A stretch of DNA of 41,981 nt. Origin: a virus. The DNA lies in the IMG/VR virus record IMGVR_UViG_3300025669_000078, positions 1 through 41,981 of that record. One strand, given 5' to 3'. This document shows, piece after piece, positions 1 to 8,493 of this stretch; the stretch's first letter is position 1, and the number at the start of each line of letters is the position of its first letter. A program made the translations under genes and the position numbers. The notes under the pieces were generated by a model. The model was not told the DNA's origin. It made no database searches and saw only the letters and a program-made list of their open reading frames with translations.

Positions 1-54
1 GCAAAACGTATGTATCCGCAAGTTTTCAAAGTTTAGCGGAGCGAGGATTTTAAA

Positions 55-309
55 ATGGGAAAAGGTTATATTAGAATTACAAACAAATTAATTCAGGATG
101 CGTTAAGGTTTCCCAATGATTGGGAAATTGAGGAAATTACTCCATCGTTTAATCGCGCTGGCCTTCCAGTTGATGGAGAATCAATAATGTTAATATCTGG
201 AAGTGATTTTCCGAAAACTAATAATCGTGGTCAAGCCGAAGATGTTACATTGACTTTTCACAAGGAGGCCACCCGGATTGAGGTGGAAAGAATCGATAAC
301 GACAAATAA
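55..309 (+). CDS. hypothetical protein, first gene of the packaging block
   Basis: An 84-residue soluble protein with no family I recognise. The ATG follows a purine-rich GAGCGAGGA sequence at a suitable distance. It lies immediately before the small terminase gene and on the same strand, so it is probably co-transcribed with packaging genes. The composition is mixed and mildly acidic, with no signal peptide, membrane segment or cysteine motif. The middle contains an SGSDF segment and the C-terminus looks like beta strands. Function unknown. Confidence 0.7.
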   Translation: MGKGYIRITNKLIQDALRFPNDWEIEEITPSFNRAGLPVDGESIMLISGSDFPKTNNRGQAEDVTLTFHKEATRIEVERIDNDK

Positions 310-339
310 GGGTTATTGATTTAAAGTGAGGTTTTAATC

Positions 340-888
340 ATGGGAAAGCGAGGACCAGCAAAGAAACCATCGGCACTTGAGAAGCTGCACGGCAACCCGG
401 GCAAGCGCAAGCCGAATAAAAAAGAGCCTAAACCGGAAACCGGCATTCCGATCACACCGGCATGGCTGGACGGCAAGGCCAAATATTTCTTTAAGGAAGT
501 CGGCACACTGCTTGACGACATGAAGGTCATAACCAAAGCGGATAAAAAGGCTTTGGAGCTTATGGCCGATGCGTATTCCGAATGGCGGGAAGCCCGGGCG
601 TTTATCCGCGAGCATGGGCAATCGTATATCCAGAAACATGAACCGGAAAAGGCCATGATCGACACTGACGGTAAAGTTGTTCTTTCGCCGGCGCAAATAA
701 CCTGGAAGATTTACCCACAGGTCAAGATCGCTTCCGATGCATGGCGGCGGTGCATGGACGGTTTAAAGCAGTTTGGGCTGACAGCTTCATCGAGGACCGG
801 GATTAAAACGCGACCGGACGGAAAAGATAAAGCGGATCCGCTGGCCGAATTTATGAAACGCGGCGGTAAGCCGTATAAGGTGGATTGA
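340..888 (+). CDS. terS: terminase small subunit, P27 family
   Basis: A 182-residue protein that would recognise phage DNA and recruit the large terminase for packaging. The N-terminus has the hallmark basic motif of P27-type small terminases: GKRGPAKKPSALEKLHGNPG, rich in Gly, Lys and Pro (residues 2-21). A helical core follows, and residues 130-160 carry the usual SDAWRR...LKQFGLT segment. The length is normal for the family. It precedes the large terminase by two small genes, as in HK97-like siphophages, and has a good AAAGTGAGG-type ribosome site. The identification is by motif and by context. Confidence 0.93.
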   Translation: MGKRGPAKKPSALEKLHGNPGKRKPNKKEPKPETGIPITPAWLDGKAKYFFKEVGTLLDDMKVITKADKKALELMADAYSEWREARAFIREHGQSYIQKHEPEKAMIDTDGKVVLSPAQITWKIYPQVKIASDAWRRCMDGLKQFGLTASSRTGIKTRPDGKDKADPLAEFMKRGGKPYKVD

Positions 889-889
889 T

Positions 890-1093
890 ATGAAACCCGA
901 TAAAATTAAACAGTTTGAAACCATGCACAAAGAGGATTTGGCCGAAATAGAACATTTTCAGGCAAAGGGACATTCACGCCATTGCGCATGTCGTATGATA
1001 TGGGGCGATGGGGAGTGTGAGTGCGATTTATACAATAAAGGCTATGATCCATATGCATGGATGAAACTCACAAGTAATTCTAAACAGGATTAA
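890..1093 (+). CDS. small cysteine-rich protein between terminase genes
   Basis: A 67-residue protein starting one base after the small-terminase stop, so probably translated by coupling. It contains HSRHCACRMIWGDGECECD: a CxC pair, a WGDGE turn and a second CxC pair, which together could bind one metal ion. Motifs of this kind recur in small phage proteins of unknown role. No membrane segment. The place between terS and terL suggests a packaging or regulatory accessory role, but this is inference. Confidence 0.75.
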   Translation: MKPDKIKQFETMHKEDLAEIEHFQAKGHSRHCACRMIWGDGECECDLYNKGYDPYAWMKLTSNSKQD

Positions 1094-1095
1094 CC

Positions 1096-1149
1096 ATGGT
1101 AATTTTAGAAGTTATCATCACAATTTTAAAGATTATTTTTAATGGCTGA
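1096..1149 (+). CDS. possible 17-residue hydrophobic leader peptide before terL
   Basis: A tiny reading frame, MVILEVIITILKIIFNG, preceded by AGGA six bases upstream. Its stop codon overlaps the start of the large terminase gene (AATGGCTGA). The terminase start itself has no clear ribosome site, so coupling through this peptide would explain how terL is translated. The peptide is mostly Ile, Leu and Val. It could be chance; the evidence is only the AGGA, the overlap and the missing terL site. Confidence 0.3.
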   Translation: MVILEVIITILKIIFNG

Positions 1150-2974
1150 CCACGTATCAACCAAATACACAAAGGATGTTCTGGCCGGAAATATCCTTGC
1201 CTGTAAATGGGTCAAGCTTGCATGTCAAAGGCAACTTGATGATCTGAAACACGGCCATGAGCGCGGGCTATATTTTGATTATGACGCGGCAGACCATGCA
1301 CTTGATTTCTTTTCCCATTTAAGGCTTTGGAAGGGGCGGGACTACAAAGGCAAAGAGTTCGTGCTGGCGCCGCATTATCAGTTTATCGTATCGGTGATTA
1401 TGGGGTGGAAGCGTGCGGACGATACGCGTCGTTTCAGAACCGCATACGTTGAAATGGGTCGGAAGGGTGCGAAGTCTACGTTTGCCGGTGGCCTGGGCGC
1501 TTATTTTTTCGTTGCTGATGGTGAGGATGGCGCCGAATGCTACACGGCAGCCGTAAAGCAAGATCAGGCGGCTATTGTTTGGGAAAACATTAAAAATCTG
1601 ACACGGCCATCGATATTTGCTCCGCTGATTAAATATCCAAACTCGAACAAAGTCTATAATCTTTCCATCGAATCCACATGGTCGAAGTGCGAGGCGCTGG
1701 CTTCCGATTCGAAATCCCTTGACGGTTTAGATACTCACTTTTGCGCCCTGGACGAATTGCACGCGAGCCCTACGCCGAAAGTTTATGATCTGGCGGTCGA
1801 TTCGATTGGTTCACGTTCGCAGCCGTTGATTTTGATAATTACAACGTCAGGGTTTGATCAGTCCGGAATCTGCTATAGTCGGCGCGAATATTTGACTAAG
1901 ATTTTAAAAGGCGTCGTTGATCCTGGACCGGTTCCATTTCAGGATGATTCTTTTTTTGGAATAATCTACACACTGGACGTTAAAAAAGACTGGGCGGAGC
2001 TGGTCAGCGTTAAAGAATCCAAAGCCGGCAAAAAAGGCACGGTTGAGGATGATTGGACCGACGAATCGAAGTGGGTCAAACCTATGCCGGGGCTTTGTGG
2101 AACAAATGAGCCGGGCTTGCCGAACAGTCTTGACACAAATGGGCGCCCGACCGGATACATGACAAAAATCGAGGATGTGCGGGATAAATGCAAGATTGCA
2201 AAGGAGATTGTCAGCGCACAAAATAATTTCTTGACCAAACGGATGAATATCTGGACCCAACAGTTTAGCCGGTGGATCGATCTTGAATTATGGGACCGGA
2301 ATTATACCCGGGAAATTGACGAATCGAAATTAAAAGGCCGGCGGTGTACGGGCGGTATCGATTTATCGGCGGTATCGGATTTAACGGTGTGGGTGATGCT
2401 ATTTCCGGATCTGGTTGTGCCGGATCTGGTTGACATCCTGATACGTGTCTGGTGCCCCTCAGTGCGGCTGTATGACAAGAGCAATAAGTATGCGGATCAG
2501 TATCAAGCCTGGGAGAAGCAGGGCTATTTAACGACGACTCCGGGCGATGCAATTGATTATGCTTTTGTCCGGGCTCAAATTGTGGCCGATGCGAAAGTTT
2601 TTGATATTGATTCGATTTCGGTAGATCGGCTATTTCAGGGTTACGAGTTTTCGCAAAAGCTTGATGAAGAACTCGGCGGGAACAAAAAGGCTCCGAAGGT
2701 TTTTCCGTGCGGCATGGGTTATGAGTCGATGGCCGGGCCGATGTTGGAAATTGAGCGGCGTTTACTTGAAAACCATATGAACCACGGCGGTAATCCGATA
2801 TTGCGACACATGGCTGATAACGTGTCAGTAACCGAAGGGCCGGCAGGAAAGACGAAACCGGACAAGTCCACCAGTCAGGGCCGGATCGACGGCATCATAG
2901 GCATCCTGCTTTCGCTGGATCGATTAATGCGGGCTAATATTAAACCTAAAGGGAATGATGGGAGTTTGATATGA
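1142..2974 (+). CDS. terL: terminase large subunit
   Basis: A 610-residue packaging ATPase and nuclease that docks on the portal. Walker A is GRKGAKST at residues 106-113; Walker B is CALDE at 201-205, followed by LHA. The coupling region is LIITTSG near 231-237. The nuclease half starts with GGIDLSA (404-410), whose aspartate would bind metal, and ends with the conserved DGIIGILLSLDRL region. The length is typical for the HK97/Terminase_1 type, and all key residues are present. The start lacks a clear ribosome site (see the leader peptide at 1096). The stop overlaps the next gene by 4 bp (ATGA). Confidence 0.96.
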   Translation: MADHVSTKYTKDVLAGNILACKWVKLACQRQLDDLKHGHERGLYFDYDAADHALDFFSHLRLWKGRDYKGKEFVLAPHYQFIVSVIMGWKRADDTRRFRTAYVEMGRKGAKSTFAGGLGAYFFVADGEDGAECYTAAVKQDQAAIVWENIKNLTRPSIFAPLIKYPNSNKVYNLSIESTWSKCEALASDSKSLDGLDTHFCALDELHASPTPKVYDLAVDSIGSRSQPLILIITTSGFDQSGICYSRREYLTKILKGVVDPGPVPFQDDSFFGIIYTLDVKKDWAELVSVKESKAGKKGTVEDDWTDESKWVKPMPGLCGTNEPGLPNSLDTNGRPTGYMTKIEDVRDKCKIAKEIVSAQNNFLTKRMNIWTQQFSRWIDLELWDRNYTREIDESKLKGRRCTGGIDLSAVSDLTVWVMLFPDLVVPDLVDILIRVWCPSVRLYDKSNKYADQYQAWEKQGYLTTTPGDAIDYAFVRAQIVADAKVFDIDSISVDRLFQGYEFSQKLDEELGGNKKAPKVFPCGMGYESMAGPMLEIERRLLENHMNHGGNPILRHMADNVSVTEGPAGKTKPDKSTSQGRIDGIIGILLSLDRLMRANIKPKGNDGSLI

Positions 2975-3189
2975 CAGAATATTGTGTAAAATGTGGTGAT
3001 CCAATCGATGAATCGATACCGGGTGTTTTATCTGGTAGTGAGTTCATCGATCCGCAAACATTCGGCCACGCTGGTTTTATTTGTTGCAATTGTAGCCTGT
3101 TTGGACCAAACAAAGAACAGATAAAAAAAGATATGGACGTTGAGCGCAGAAGGGCAGAGTTTGTAATAATTGGCGCAATGGCTCGTTAA
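2971..3189 (+). CDS. small zinc-finger-like protein
   Basis: A 72-residue protein whose ATG overlaps the terL stop by four bases, so it is translationally coupled. It has CVKCGD near the N-terminus and CCNC about 35 residues later, making a probable four-cysteine zinc site, followed by a charged helix (KEQIKKDMDVERRRAEF). Its role is unknown. It is the last gene before a terminator and so closes the packaging transcription unit. Confidence 0.8.
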   Translation: MTEYCVKCGDPIDESIPGVLSGSEFIDPQTFGHAGFICCNCSLFGPNKEQIKKDMDVERRRAEFVIIGAMAR

Positions 3190-3200
3190 TCTAACCAAAC

Positions 3201-3260
3201 ATCCGCACGATTTAAGCCCGATTCTGCAAAGATTCGGGCTTTTTTGTTATATCCGCACGA
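3201..3260 (+). repeat. 10-bp direct repeat flanking the terminator
   Basis: ATCCGCACGA occurs at 3201-3210 and again at 3251-3260, on either side of the terminator hairpin. No open reading frame covers it. It could be a duplication left by a small rearrangement or a protein-binding pair. Only the two perfect copies are visible. Confidence 0.45.
3214..3247 (+). terminator. Rho-independent terminator after the packaging genes
   Basis: AAGCCCGA (3214-3221) pairs with TCGGGCTT (3234-3241), an 8-bp GC-rich stem with a 12-nt loop, followed by a run of T. It lies 25 bp after the zinc-finger gene and before the next promoter, so it separates the packaging unit from the head unit. Confidence 0.85.
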
Positions 3261-3295
3261 ATGATAAACAATATCGAATGATTATAGATAACGCC

Positions 3296-3313
3296 CTGTG
3301 TAACAATACACAG
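3296..3313. promoter_or_regulatory. operator-like inverted repeat upstream of the head-gene promoter
   Basis: CTGTGTA and TACACAG form perfect 7-bp arms around the spacer ACAA. The site ends 13 bp before the -35 box at 3327. The core GTGTA...TACAC is shared with the palindrome at 39410-39421 in the early divergent promoter region, so the same phage regulator may bind both. Confidence 0.5.
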
Positions 3314-3326
3314 TAAAAATAAACAC

Positions 3327-3355
3327 TTGACAGCACATTGAAAATCCTTTAAAAT
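3327..3355 (+). promoter_or_regulatory. sigma70-type promoter for the head genes
   Basis: A perfect -35 box TTGACA (3327-3332), a 17-bp spacer and a -10 box TAAAAT (3350-3355, five of six consensus bases). Transcription would start near 3362 and run into the small membrane protein and portal genes. The decamer ACACTTGACA is identical to that at 39418-39427. Confidence 0.75.
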
Positions 3356-3388
3356 CCCTTTAAGCTAACTGACGTTTTTTTGGATTAA

Positions 3389-3406
3389 TTTAAATCGCGA
3401 TTTAAA
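3389..3406. promoter_or_regulatory. perfect 18-bp palindrome between promoter and first head gene
   Basis: TTTAAATCGCGATTTAAA reads the same on both strands. It lies about 27 bp after the predicted transcription start and 2 bp before the GTG start of the gene at 3409. It may be an operator for a dimeric repressor or an RNA hairpin controlling translation. It differs from the GTGTA operator motif, so a second factor would be needed. Confidence 0.5.
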
Positions 3407-3408
3407 AT

Positions 3409-3588
3409 GTGACAAGCATCGATTTTCCGGACGTTCTGATTTTTTCGGGGCTCACTTCAATAGGGGTGGGCCTTTTTTTATTGTACGGGCTGCCGTGGGC
3501 ATTGCTGGCGGTCGGATCGTTGCTATTTAGCGTGGGGATTTTACAGGCGTGGGTATCTTCTCGAAAGGTTTCAGAAGCCAAGTCATAG
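3409..3588 (+). CDS. small two-segment membrane protein ahead of portal
   Basis: A 59-codon frame with a GTG start immediately after the palindrome. Two hydrophobic stretches, about residues 9-26 (VLIFSGLTSIGVGLFLLY) and 30-47 (WALLAVGSLLFSVGILQA), are joined by a GLP turn, and the tail is basic. This hydrophobic hairpin layout is common in small proteins before siphophage portal genes. No Shine-Dalgarno is visible at 3409; GTG 3466 is a later alternative. The 3' 40 bases overlap the portal gene in another frame. Function unknown. Confidence 0.65.
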   Translation: MTSIDFPDVLIFSGLTSIGVGLFLLYGLPWALLAVGSLLFSVGILQAWVSSRKVSEAKS

Positions 3589-5549
3589 GCGGTGGCAGTT
3601 TAACCGTCACTGACGATTTTTGGTACGGACTCGGTGGCAGTGTCTCCGAATCCGGCAAATCTGTAAATCAACAAACGGCCATGAGACTTGCGGCGTGGGC
3701 TTCCTGTATCATGTTGGTTGCATCGGATAAAGCAAAATTACCGCTGAAACTTAAACGGCCAAAAAAAGGCGGTGGGTCCGAAGATGCAACCGATGAGGAT
3801 CTTTATTATCTCCTAAAAGATCAGCCAAATCCGGACATGAACTCGTTTACATGGCGGGAAACCAACCAGGGCCAAATAATGACAGATGGTAACTATTTTG
3901 CATTTATTGAGCGATCCGGCATGGGTATAAAAGCGTTGTGGCCAATTAAGCCGGAACTGGTAACGGTTAAGCGCGGCAAAGGCTGGACCGAAAAAGATAG
4001 ATACGGAAACCCCCGGAAACGCGGACCGCTTGTGTATAAAATCCAAGGTGAAATAAAAGATCGACCGGCAAAAGATATTCTGCATGTTCCCGGGTTTGGT
4101 TTCGACGGATTGTCCGGTGAATCGGTCATTAAAAACTTTGCGCGGGATTCTATCGGCATTGGCCTGAGTCAAAAAGAATTTGAGGCCATATATTACAAGC
4201 AAGGATTTTCACCGGCTGGATTTTTTACGTTTCCGGGGTCACTGGGAAACAATAAAAAGACATTTACCAAAGCTGTCGATAAGCGGTTCATGGGCACGGG
4301 TTCAACCGGCTCACGGCGCCCGATGGTTATGGAAGATGACGGTAAATTTGTTCCATTCGATATTAAATTTGCCGATGCACAACTGCTCGAAATGATGCAG
4401 ATGACGCGTGAAGATATTTGCGGAATTAATCGCGTGCCTCCTGCAAAGATCGGGATTTTTACCAAAGGCGCGAACTACAACAACACTGAGCAACAGAATA
4501 AAGCCTATGTTGATTCTTGCCTATCGGGCTGGACCGTGCGCGATGAACAATCGTTCAATATGCAATTATTGACTGAAGAAAAACGCCGGGCCGGTTGGTT
4601 TTGGAAATACAATCTTGATGCGCTTCTCCGCCCGGATGCCAAGTCACGTTCCGAAATCGATCAACGATATTGGCAGATGGGCAAACCGTTAAATATAATG
4701 CTTGACCGTGATGATGAAAATCCGGTCAAGGGTGGTGATGTTGGTATGGTGCCATTAAACTTTGTGCCGGTGGGTGAGCCACGCGAACCTCCTCCCGTTC
4801 CCGTACAGGCAAGTATTCGGGCGCTTGAGTTTAGAGCAACGGCCTTAAAGTCTGTACGCGGGCGGGATCGGGTATCAAAACGGTTTTATCCGCTTTTCCG
4901 TGACGCTGCACAAAAGATAATCAATCGGGAATCCATTGCCGTTAAAAAAGAAGTGGATAAACAGTCCAAAGATCGGGCTAAACGGAACATGGAAACTTGG
5001 CTGGACAATTTTTATCGGGATATGCCGACATATATTAACGACACCATCGGCCCGACCATGCGGAGCTTTGCGGAATCGATCCAAGAAGCTGCAGCTGCTG
5101 AAATCGGCGCTGATGTTGGGTTGACCCCGGAACTTGAGGACGAAATCAGGGAATATATTGACGGATTCACGGCTCAGTATGTTGGATCCTCGCGCGGGCA
5201 GCTTGTGGCGCTTATCGGTGACGAATTAACAGAGCTTGAAACGCGGGTTGATGAATGGCATGAAAAGCGAGCGGACAAGGTCGCGAATCGGCAAACGGTT
5301 TCGATGGCCAGTATGGTTGCGGCCTCAACTTTCTTTTCGGGCGGCTTCCGTTCCGTGTGGGCTATTCGGGGACCGGAAACGTGCCCATACTGTCAATCCC
5401 TTGCCGGTCGTGCGGTTAAACGGGGCGAAGCGTTTGCCGAAGCCGGAACCGAAATAGAAGTCGAGGGCCAAGATCCGATGCCGATTTATGGGCTAACGAA
5501 ATATCCGCAACTGCATGGCGGTTGCGACTGTTTTATAACTGCGGGGTGA
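3549..5549 (+). CDS. portal protein fused to a Mu gpF-like minor head domain
   Basis: A 666-residue protein with a GTG start and GGGGA 10 bases upstream. Residues 1 to about 410 are an HK97-type portal: an AWASCIMLVASD helix near the N-terminus, LKDQPNPDMNSFTWRE, and the RVPPAKIGI segment near 297. Portals form the ring through which DNA enters the head. Residues about 420-666 resemble the Mu gpF/SPP1 gp7 minor head proteins, with a long helical stretch and a C-terminal CPYC (612-615), H656, C659 and C661 set. The two parts are separate genes in many phages. No stop or frameshift is seen between them. Confidence 0.92.
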   Translation: MGIFSKGFRSQVIGGGSLTVTDDFWYGLGGSVSESGKSVNQQTAMRLAAWASCIMLVASDKAKLPLKLKRPKKGGGSEDATDEDLYYLLKDQPNPDMNSFTWRETNQGQIMTDGNYFAFIERSGMGIKALWPIKPELVTVKRGKGWTEKDRYGNPRKRGPLVYKIQGEIKDRPAKDILHVPGFGFDGLSGESVIKNFARDSIGIGLSQKEFEAIYYKQGFSPAGFFTFPGSLGNNKKTFTKAVDKRFMGTGSTGSRRPMVMEDDGKFVPFDIKFADAQLLEMMQMTREDICGINRVPPAKIGIFTKGANYNNTEQQNKAYVDSCLSGWTVRDEQSFNMQLLTEEKRRAGWFWKYNLDALLRPDAKSRSEIDQRYWQMGKPLNIMLDRDDENPVKGGDVGMVPLNFVPVGEPREPPPVPVQASIRALEFRATALKSVRGRDRVSKRFYPLFRDAAQKIINRESIAVKKEVDKQSKDRAKRNMETWLDNFYRDMPTYINDTIGPTMRSFAESIQEAAAAEIGADVGLTPELEDEIREYIDGFTAQYVGSSRGQLVALIGDELTELETRVDEWHEKRADKVANRQTVSMASMVAASTFFSGGFRSVWAIRGPETCPYCQSLAGRAVKRGEAFAEAGTEIEVEGQDPMPIYGLTKYPQLHGGCDCFITAG

Positions 5550-5550
5550 T

Positions 5551-5673
5551 ATGGGAAAGCGAGCGGAGCGACGACGACCGACCAGGGCCGAAAAGATTCA
5601 AGCGGCGAATGACCGGAAACGGGAAAACGCCATGATGGATAAGGAAAAAAGGCAGGGCTATGAAAAAAGATAA
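5551..5673 (+). CDS. 40-residue highly basic peptide between portal and protease
   Basis: Starts one base after the portal stop codon (TGATATG) and overlaps the protease start by 14 bases, as expected for coupled translation. About half the residues are Lys, Arg or Glu (for example GKRAERRRPTRAEK), so a single charged helix is likely. It might bind DNA or act as a short scaffold, but no family is recognised. The close spacing on both sides supports a real gene. Confidence 0.55.
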   Translation: MGKRAERRRPTRAEKIQAANDRKRENAMMDKEKRQGYEKR

Positions 5674-6283
5674 GGAAGAAATCCGAGAAGTACGGATGCT
5701 GGCGGCATCTGAACTGCGGGTAAGTCGTGACGGCGATAATCCCCCGAAGATTACCGGGTACGCGGCGGTGTTCAATTCGCTATCTGATGATCTTGGCTGG
5801 TTTCGGGAAAAGATTAAGCCGGGTGCGTTTAAGAATGCGCTGAAAACTTCTGATGCCCGGGCATTGTGGAATCACGATTCGAACTTTGTCCTGGGCCGTG
5901 AATCTGCCGGCACGCTGGAATTGCGGGAACGTGCCAGGGGTCTTTACATGGAAAATACGCCACCGGATACGCAATGGGCGCGTGATCTTATGTTGTCCAT
6001 CGACCGGGGCGATGTAAAGGAACAATCCTTTGCGTTTACCGTGAAGCAGGACAAGTGGGAATCATCGGCAAACGAAGGTGAACCGGAAATCCGGACTATC
6101 ATCGAAGTTAAAGAAATATTCGACGTTAGCCCGGTTACGTTCCCAGCATACCCGGACACGACCGTTGCAAAGCGGTCAAAGGATGTATTCAACGCGGCGA
6201 ACCGCGACGAAGATAAAACAGCGGAGGCGAACCTCCGGCTAATCAGAAACCTTCAAACAATTTCAAAATCATACGAGGTGTAA
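5660..6283 (+). CDS. HK97-type prohead maturation protease (U35)
   Basis: A 207-residue serine protease that cleaves the capsid scaffold domain during head maturation. The U35 motifs are present: ITGYAAVFN near residue 31, LWNHD with the likely catalytic His72, and KEQSFAFTV with the likely catalytic Ser123. The usual DVSPVTFPAYPDT region follows near 165-180. The length is normal. The gene lies between portal and capsid genes, the standard order, and ends one base before the capsid ATG. Confidence 0.95.
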   Translation: MKKDKEEIREVRMLAASELRVSRDGDNPPKITGYAAVFNSLSDDLGWFREKIKPGAFKNALKTSDARALWNHDSNFVLGRESAGTLELRERARGLYMENTPPDTQWARDLMLSIDRGDVKEQSFAFTVKQDKWESSANEGEPEIRTIIEVKEIFDVSPVTFPAYPDTTVAKRSKDVFNAANRDEDKTAEANLRLIRNLQTISKSYEV

Positions 6284-6284
6284 A

Positions 6285-7700
6285 ATGTTAAAAGAATTGC
6301 GAGAAAAACTTAAGAAAGCTATTGAGCGCATGAAGGCTCTGCGAGCGATTAAGCCGGAAGAAATGACCGACGAAAAAAGAACAGATCTCGAAACCGTCAT
6401 TTCTGAATGTGAGGGCTTGAAAGTTCAGATCGAAACCGAAGAACGTGCAAATGAGCTTGACGCCTTTGCAAACCGGTCAATCAACGATCCACCCGATGCC
6501 GGTGATCCAGGTGGCGATGGCGATCCGCCTCCGAGCAATATGGACGTGCCGGACAACCCGATTTACCGAGGGGATGAAACTCGGGCGCTTACCGCTCAAA
6601 TCCGTGATACCATTGTAATGATGACAAACCGTGAGCGCAACCAGAGCGATGAGGTAAGGAAGGCGGCGGAAAAACGGTACAACGAGAACCGAACTCGGGA
6701 AATTACCCTTCTGGAAAAAGATCAGCCGGATTTTCGGGCAGCCGGAACCGGCCAGGTGCAGGGCATTGCTTCCGAGGGCGGTATGTTCCTTACCGGATCA
6801 ACGGCGGTCGAAATCATGGACCGTGGATTTAACAACTCCGAAGTTTTATCAAGATGCCGACGGATTACCCTGGGCGCCGGCGAAGCGTGGGCCGAACTCA
6901 TTGACATTGACGAAACCAGCCGGGCGGATGATAGTCGGCAGGGTGGCATCCGTGTTTACACAGAGGCGGAACTCGGAGAATACGATTCCAGCATGACCAA
7001 ATTTCAGAAAATGCGGATCGAGCCCAAAAAGCTGACCGGCTTGATTTATTTTTCCGAAGAAATCAACATGAACGCTCCGATCATCGGCCAGGAAGTGCGG
7101 CGGTTGTTTGAAAACGAGTTTGCATGGAAGAAACAGGATCAGGTTATAGAGGGTACAGGCGCCGGTACAGCCCAGGGCATCATGAATGCCGACTGTAAGG
7201 TCAGTATTCCCAAAGAAACCGGTCAGCAAGCTTTGACCATCGTTACAGAGAACATTCTCAAGATGATCGAACGGTTCCAGCCTAACAGCGGCGGAAAGCC
7301 GGCATTCTTTTATAACCGGAACTGCTTTAGCCAGCTCATGAAGATGACCTATGATGTGGGGTCCGGCGGCGAGCTTTCCAAACTGTTTACGCCTCCCCGG
7401 AAGTCCGATGGTATCGGCGCTATTTGGGGTTATCCGGCAATTCCAATCGAACAAGCGGAAGTTTGCGGAACCGCCGGCGATATCTGGCTGACCGATTTTT
7501 CAAAATATATCGTGGCCGACAAGGGCGATGTTCTCCAGGCCGTTTCCATCCATGTAAAATTTGAGTACGGCCAGATTGCGCTCCGGTTCACCTCATACTT
7601 TGATGGGCGTCCGGTGGACGTTTCAGCGATCACGCCGTTTAAAAACTCGGTGGCCGGTTCAACGGTTTCCCCGTTTGTAAGAGTCGCTGTTCGGGAGTAA
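6285..7700 (+). CDS. major capsid protein, HK97 fold
   Basis: A 471-residue capsid subunit. Residues 1 to about 60 are a helical, charged delta (scaffold) domain that would be removed by the upstream protease, followed by a Pro/Asp/Gly-rich linker (70-95). The HK97 core starts near EGGMFLTGSTAVEIMD, and contains KKLTGLIYFSEE and FENEFAWKKQDQVIEGTG, with AIWGYPAI later. The C-terminus ends in the usual IALRFTSYFDGRPVD...F segment. No separate scaffold gene is seen. Ribosome site: CGAGGTG. Confidence 0.96.
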   Translation: MLKELREKLKKAIERMKALRAIKPEEMTDEKRTDLETVISECEGLKVQIETEERANELDAFANRSINDPPDAGDPGGDGDPPPSNMDVPDNPIYRGDETRALTAQIRDTIVMMTNRERNQSDEVRKAAEKRYNENRTREITLLEKDQPDFRAAGTGQVQGIASEGGMFLTGSTAVEIMDRGFNNSEVLSRCRRITLGAGEAWAELIDIDETSRADDSRQGGIRVYTEAELGEYDSSMTKFQKMRIEPKKLTGLIYFSEEINMNAPIIGQEVRRLFENEFAWKKQDQVIEGTGAGTAQGIMNADCKVSIPKETGQQALTIVTENILKMIERFQPNSGGKPAFFYNRNCFSQLMKMTYDVGSGGELSKLFTPPRKSDGIGAIWGYPAIPIEQAEVCGTAGDIWLTDFSKYIVADKGDVLQAVSIHVKFEYGQIALRFTSYFDGRPVDVSAITPFKNSVAGSTVSPFVRVAVRE

Positions 7701-7750
7701 TCTCGGATTGATTGATAAAAATTAAAATGTTTTAAACAGGAGATATGAAA

Positions 7751-8239
7751 ATGAACGATTTAACTTTTCCGGAACGATTTCCCCCGGTACAGGCGCACGA
7801 ACCGGGATCCGCCGATGCCATGGACAATACCTGTGCAATTATTTCATTGAAAAACGTATCGATGCTGTGGGCTGTATTTCATTTTTACGGTGCTGGGTCC
7901 GCATCAAATGACTTGATTATAACCTGGAACGAAAGCACTGATGTAGCTGGCGGAACCACAGCGGCAATTACGGAGACGTGTCCAATCTGGTACAACATTG
8001 ACACGGCAACTATCGACGGATTAACCAGGGCAACTGACGCATACACCTTTACAATCGCTGCGGCGACGCAACTTGATCAGATTTGGGTGATGGGGTTTGA
8101 TCCAGCAAAATTTTCTGACGGGTACGATTGTTTTCAGTTCCGATCAAGCGGCGGGAATGCTGGAAACTATATCGAGGTGATGTATTACCCCGATATGCTT
8201 TATCAGTCTAATAATCCGCCGTCGCTCATAACCGATTAA
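7751..8239 (+). CDS. probable head decoration or stabilising protein
   Basis: A 162-residue protein directly after the capsid gene. The second ATG (7751) is preferred because AGGAGAT lies eight bases upstream; the one at 7745 is too close. The sequence is beta-rich with aromatic residues, including AVFHFYGAGSASND and FRSSGGNAGNYIEV, and has no signal or membrane segment. Its position is where siphophages encode head decoration proteins. No family motif is diagnostic, so the role is inferred from context. Confidence 0.65.
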   Translation: MNDLTFPERFPPVQAHEPGSADAMDNTCAIISLKNVSMLWAVFHFYGAGSASNDLIITWNESTDVAGGTTAAITETCPIWYNIDTATIDGLTRATDAYTFTIAAATQLDQIWVMGFDPAKFSDGYDCFQFRSSGGNAGNYIEVMYYPDMLYQSNNPPSLITD

Positions 8240-8278
8240 TCTGGCAGATCGATTGCAAGGATTTAACCGGAGGATAAA

Positions 8279-8491
8279 ATGCAAGTTACACTTTTAAAAC
8301 AAATTAGCGGGCACTGTGCCGGAACGACTGTCGGTGTGTCTGATGACCGTGCCTATTTATGGATGGTCAACGGACTTGCCAAGCCGGACCGGGAGTTTTT
8401 AGCGGCTCGCAAGGTGGAAACTGACCGGTTGCTTGCCAAGGCTGAAAAAGCCGAACGGAAGGCGCGAAAAGCGGCCAAGGGGGAGAAATAA
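8279..8491 (+). CDS. small head-region protein with basic coiled tail
   Basis: A 70-residue protein with a strong GGAGGATAAAATG start. The N-terminal half is compact; the C-terminal half is a Lys/Ala/Glu-rich helix (LLAKAEKAERKARKAAKGEK). Small proteins like this often lie between capsid and connector genes in HK97-like phages. Its end abuts the next gene by two bases. Function unknown. Confidence 0.7.
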   Translation: MQVTLLKQISGHCAGTTVGVSDDRAYLWMVNGLAKPDREFLAARKVETDRLLAKAEKAERKARKAAKGEK

Positions 8492-8493
8492 AA

